A stretch of 64,000 bases of DNA from Schistocerca nitens (Eukaryota > Arthropoda > Insecta > Orthoptera > Acrididae): NCBI RefSeq assembly GCF_023898315.1, contig NC_064616.1, forward strand, positions 707,759,389 to 707,823,388. Direction: 5' to 3'. A program made the position numbers and the translations under genes. Below, piece by piece: positions 52,401-58,400 of this stretch. The first letter of the stretch is position 1; each line of letters opens with the position of its first letter. Under the pieces are notes generated by a model, which saw only the letters and a list, made by a program, of their open reading frames with translations, was not told the DNA's origin and made no database searches.

Positions 52401-55400
52401 TTGCTTGTCATGTACATACTATCTGGTCACTGTTGTGGAGCAGTATTGTAGATCAGTGGTGTACACAGCAAATGGAAGTAAAGGATTTTAAGTTGCAGCT
52501 TTTGAAGCCAACCATTTGGCATTGGTGTATCTTCTTTGTCACTAAAACAATATTAAATCTTCCTCGTCCATCTATGAATAGGATTTGGTGCAATGATACA
52601 AGGCTTCCTGAAGTGGTAAGAAAATCCACCAATGTATGGTGCTACTGATGTACACGTTTCATTATGTCACTGGTTGTAATTTCAAATTAAAGGGTATTTT
52701 CCGCTTTATGAGCCAAGCTGCTAACTGACTTACTGAGGAAAGTTTAACCACTTGGGATGGTTGGCTCATTCAGTTAAATACTTTTTAAATTATTTATAAT
52801 TGGGCTTCATTCTGTCATTTCATAAACAGCTTTTAGGAGATTTTTAGACATTAAAAAGTGTTATCATTATGAGTGATCATAGAGAGAATGTGAGATTTGG
52901 GTGAAAGACATTTAAATTGTAACTATGTTTCGTGTTTGTAGAATAATTGAAGTGCATCCAAAGTAATTGTGTGCTATTCATCATACACACCACATCATTT
53001 GGCCTATTTACAGTGATGATAAAGAGATTTTTACCAGTTCTTTTGCTGAAAACAAACATTATACTTGATGGCTTTAAAGCTGTAAAAGTAGACTGGTTTG
53101 AGGTACTGTTGAAATCGATCTAAGCATGCAGCTGAATCCATATTGTGAATTGGGGTGTTATTTTGTACTGTATATCTTACAGTACATAAGTTGTGGCCCA
53201 AGAGGTCCATATAACGTTTGGCCCAAAATTGTAGACAATGAAATGACCATTTTATTGAGTTCATAAATGTTGTTATAGCTGCATCTCACTATATACTGCA
53301 GGCATGTTCACTGAGTATGTGTGCCTTCTTCACTAGACAGCAGGTATTCCTGTTATCTTCGTGTTCATTAAATATCTTGATTGAATACACACATTGGTAC
53401 AGGATGCACAAAAACACTGGCCAGGAAATTATTTGTAAGACTTACACAAATACTGACCTTTGTTAATGAACAGGAGAATTGCGCATTTCAGAAAGTTCTA
53501 GAAACAATGATTTCAGTGGACCTACTTTTCTTGCACATGGCTGCACAAGAGCATGTCTCACATTCACTATTCCAAATACTTCACTATGTCATTAAGTTTG
53601 AGTGAGTGAGAGGAACAGACATATTTATTGAATAGTGGAGTATTATGTGAAGCTACAATTTGTAGAAAAGAGCGCAGAACTCTTTTTGCACAGTAGTTTG
53701 ACTGGAAGTGCTGTGGTAAAACCTCCAGCAACAATTTGATAAATTGAACACAACAGTGTTGAATTGGGGTTGACTGGTCATTTCCACTATTTTCTGTGAC
53801 ATTCATTGACAAGGGTCAATCCTGTCCATCTTATTTTAAAATTTTCCAGGCCTATTTTATTTTGGCCACCATATAGAAAACCGATTCATGGATCGGTTGG
53901 CCCATCACTATTATTATATTATGGAGTGCTTCATGGAATAATTTTTAGTGAAGCTAATTATTTTACTGAGTGTGTTAGTTTAATACTTTATTTACACAAT
54001 TAAATGTTTCAAAAGTGATGATGCATGTGTTGGCTTGTGTTTAATGATTTTATCTCCATCGGCAGTGATATAGACCAGTACAGTCTGAATGGTATTATAT
54101 CGTATAGTGCACAGCTATCTTTGTTTTCTGTGACTTGTACCAAAACACATTTGGATGGAAAAAGTTAATGAGAAGCAGCACCAATTTTATATCTTGTAAA
54201 TGTCTTCTGTTACAGCAGAGTGAGTGAGTCACCCTTTGTCCCCACTGACAGTTTAACATTAATGTACATCAATATTTTTGTCAGATTTTTACCCCTCCTC
54301 TTTCCTCTTACTTGACTTTTGTTCTTGTCATACTATTCTTTTATTTTAGAATCTTTTTTACATTTTAATTTTTTTCCTCCTCCTCCTCCTCCTCCTCTTC
54401 CTCCTCCTCCTTCTTCTTCTTCTAAGGAGCAACTGATAACTTTCCTGTTACTCAACAAACGTGAACAGCACCCCCGTTTTTGTTAAATATTTTCTAGTGC
54501 ATTAAATATATCTGATACCTTTATATTTTGATTTTTCTTTTCCATTAAAAAAAATAGGAATCGAAATTTCAAAGTTACTGTTTGCCCATGAATTTTCTTT
54601 CTAATTAATCTAAGTTATGGTAAATGGTAAAACTGAATTAGTTTCCCATACTTAGGCCTAATGTGGTCTTCAACATTCTGAAAAAACATGTCAAGTAGAA
54701 GTACTTACATTGCCTTGGATATAAACAACAGTAAATTAGCTGGTACAAGTAGCAGGAAATGTAAATATTATTCTTAATTTGTTGTTCTGTTATTACGTTA
54801 TTACAGTTGCTCCTTTCCCTTTTAGCTGTAGTGATGCAGATAAATTCCCTGTGTATTTGGTAATTAAAAGGTAGTTTTAATACTGTGTCACATATCTGGG
54901 TATTGCATGTTAGCGAAACTACTCACACAATTATGTAATTGACTGTGTAAATTGTTACTCGTAAGTTTAATGTGGGTTATTTGAAATTTGTGTGTAGCTT
55001 GTATTTTTAATGGGATACTGTGTTTTTGCAGGGAGTAGAACAAATAATGGCAGAAGTTAATGATCCTGCAGAGCCTTTTATAGACGATACTTATGGCTAT
55101 GGTAGCCAAAGCCTGATTAACTTAATGCTCACCGGAAGAGCAGTGGGTAACGTTTGGGATCATGAACAAGATGTTGGAGGCCTCAGTTAGTAATTTTTTC
55201 ACTTACTCCTTGAAAAAGATCCATAGGCTTAACAGGTAGTTGTGGAAGCAGATATGTGCCTGTAAATCATGCATTTCATTGAGTGCATGTCAAATTTTCT
55301 GTGTGGTGTGATAAATATTTGTCAGATGCTTGGCAAACTTGTATGTTGCTTCATTTTCCTCTGTAATTTTATGTTTCCTGTGATGGTTTTGGAAGCTTTG

Positions 55401-58400
55401 TAACTGGGAGAGTCACTGACTGTAAGATTGCTTGTATATGTTTCAAATGGTTCATTGTTAATTTTTGTTATTGGTCAGTCTGGTATTATTGTTTATTATT
55501 GCTGTTTTGTTGTTACTGTTACCAAAATATTAATTTTTGACTGAATTTGCATGAGAACAAGTCGGAAAATACCTTTACTGTGTCAGATACTGAGTAAAAT
55601 ATAGTGCTTCAAATTTTTGAATTTTGTGTTTTTAGTTAAAAATAAGTGATTTGTATGTTTAAGTGTAAGTTTAAGTAACTGAACTTATGACAAAAATTAT
55701 TAATTTTAGCCTTAGTCCCAACTGATAAATCTGGTGACCTAATTGCTGGGTACTGTAACATACAGGTCTTATTGCAGCCTTTTTTGAATGAGGTTGCAGC
55801 CATTTGATATCTCACTTTTTGAGCAGAATTGTAGAAACAATTAATGAGATTGGAACATATGTAAACATACATTCACTGGTAATCTTTGCCAAAACATTGT
55901 CAGTAAATTAACTAGTGAGATTTATGGTGCTGTGTGCAACAGAATGTGATGAATTTCCCTTGGAAAAAAATTCAACTTTTGAGGCTTCGGCACTTAATAT
56001 TTATAAGAACCATTCAACAGCAAAGATTGTATAAAATATTTCTTTATTTAAGACAGCCAGTTTCAACAGACTTTGCTGTCATCTTCGGGCCTTAAAAATC
56101 TTTTTGTTGTAAAACTTGTTCATTTTATGCTGAACCTCACGCACAAGATGTCAAGTGGATAAAAATCAGCTTGTTACAAAAGATTTGTCGTTGCTAAAAT
56201 ATTTAAGAAATAAAGCATCTAGTGCAAAAGGCAAATGTCCATATACATATTGCTCACAAATGCTTGTTAAATCGCAGAACCATGTTACACAATAGCACAT
56301 CTGTTAATATACACTGGACATACTATAAACCGTTATGTCCATCATGCATAAACAGATATGGTATTAGTTTGTAATATGTCCAACATATGTAAACAGATGT
56401 GCTGTTGTATAACATGGTTTTCTGATGTAACAAGCTTCTGTGAGCAATATGTATATGGACATAGCCTTTTGCACAAGGTGCTTTATGTTTTTAAATATTT
56501 TAGCTGTGATAAATCTTTTATAATGTCCATTTGACATCTCTTGCATGTGGTTCAGCCTAAAATGAACAGGTTTTACAGCAAAAAGTTTTTAAGACCTGAA
56601 GATAACAGCAAAGTCTGGAAGATAACAGCAAAGTCTGTTGAAACCAGTTGCCCTACATAAAGAAACATTTTATGCAATCTTGGCTGTTGAATGGTTTTTA
56701 ACAATGAAAACAGATCGCCCTTCAGTGCTCTCAACATGAGAAAATTCAATCTCTTAATATTTCAGCTGTTTGGCTGACCAGCAGGCCCGTGTGCGATTTT
56801 ATGTACACTGCCTGACAAAAGAAGTGAAGCACCTAGATTAAGAAGAGGAAGCAAAATAAAATGCATAGGTTGAGAGGGAATGTGATGTTATTTCAGTGAT
56901 TAAAAATTAGAGTAAAATTTGCAAAGAACTTGGCAGTATGGATCCATTACCAGTATGATGTTATGTCCATGCTGACCTTGCTATACCCACCGATTCTGTT
57001 GAGAATGGTGTCGTCAAACCATTGTATCCTCTCCTGAGGCAAGCTTGCCCACTACTGCTATAACTGGTCTTTAATAGCTTAAAAGCTGGCACTGGGATGG
57101 AATTGATGTCCAATCTGGCCCCACTCATTCTATGAGGCACAAGATCTGGGGATCTTGCTGGCCAAGTGAGTACATTATTTCCACACATAAAGTGCATAGA
57201 GATGTGTGCCATGTGTGAGCAAGCATTGTCCTGTTGTGACATTTTTCAACATTTCACTGTTATACGAGAGGTGACCCATGATGATAGGTGTGTCTGTGAC
57301 GCACCATTGTGCTGTCAGAGTTCCATCACACTCTCCCAAGTCCTGAAGTCATACCTAATGGCTCCCCACAACATGACATAAGGACTAACGCTGATGTTCC
57401 TCTTTCAAAACATTAAAAGAATGGGACATCTCCCCAAGTTGCAACCATACTCACTGATGATTATTTGGGGTAGTGCAGAGCAGTGACTCATGCTGAACAC
57501 AACACAATGCAATGCCATTCATCAACAGTTCATGCTTGTCGGTCATGGCATCACTCCAAACTCAGCTGATTGTGTTTTGCTGTTAACTGCAGCCTGCACA
57601 TGGGACTGTAATACCCAAGTCCAGCTGCTCGGTTTCTGACCAGTGATGTGGGATGACACAGAATGTTGCAGGGAGTCCATTACTTGTTCTAGAATGATAG
57701 GTACAGGTGGGATGGAGTTATGATGTGCTTGCTCTACAGTAAAGCAATTTTCCCTTTTGGTAGTCAAAAGTGGTTTATTGGAGTCTTGGTAGTCAGAAGT
57801 GGTTTATTGGAGTCTTGGTAGTCAGAAGTGGTTTATTGGAGTCTTGGTAGTCAGAAGTGGTTTATTGGAGTCTTGGTAGTCAGAAGTGGTTTATTGGAGT
57901 CTTGGTAGTCAGAAGTGGTTTATTGGAGTCTTGGTAGTCAGAAGTGGTTTATTGGAGTCTTGGTAGTCAGAAGTGGTTTATTGGAGTCTTGGTAGTCAGA
58001 AGTGGTTTATTGGAGTCTTGGTAGTCAGAAGTGGTTTATTGGAGTCTTGGTAGTCAGAAGTGGTTTATTGGAGTCTTGGTAGTCAGAAGTGGTTTATTGG
58101 AGTCTTGGTAGTCAGAAGTGGTTTATTGGAGTCTTGGTAGTCAGAAGTGGTTTATTGGAGTCTTGGTAGTCAGAAGTGGTTTATTGGAGTCTTGGTAGTC
58201 AGAAGTGGTTTATTGGAGTCTTGGTAGTCAGAAGTGGTTTATTGGAGTCTTGGTAGTCAGAAGTGGTTTATTGGAGTCTTGGTAGTCAGAAGTGGTTTAT
58301 TGGAGTCTTGGTAGTCAGAAGTGGTTTATTGGAGTCTTGGTAGTCAGAAGTGGTTTATTGGAGTCTTGGTAGTCAGAAGTGGTTTATTGGAGTCTTGGTA

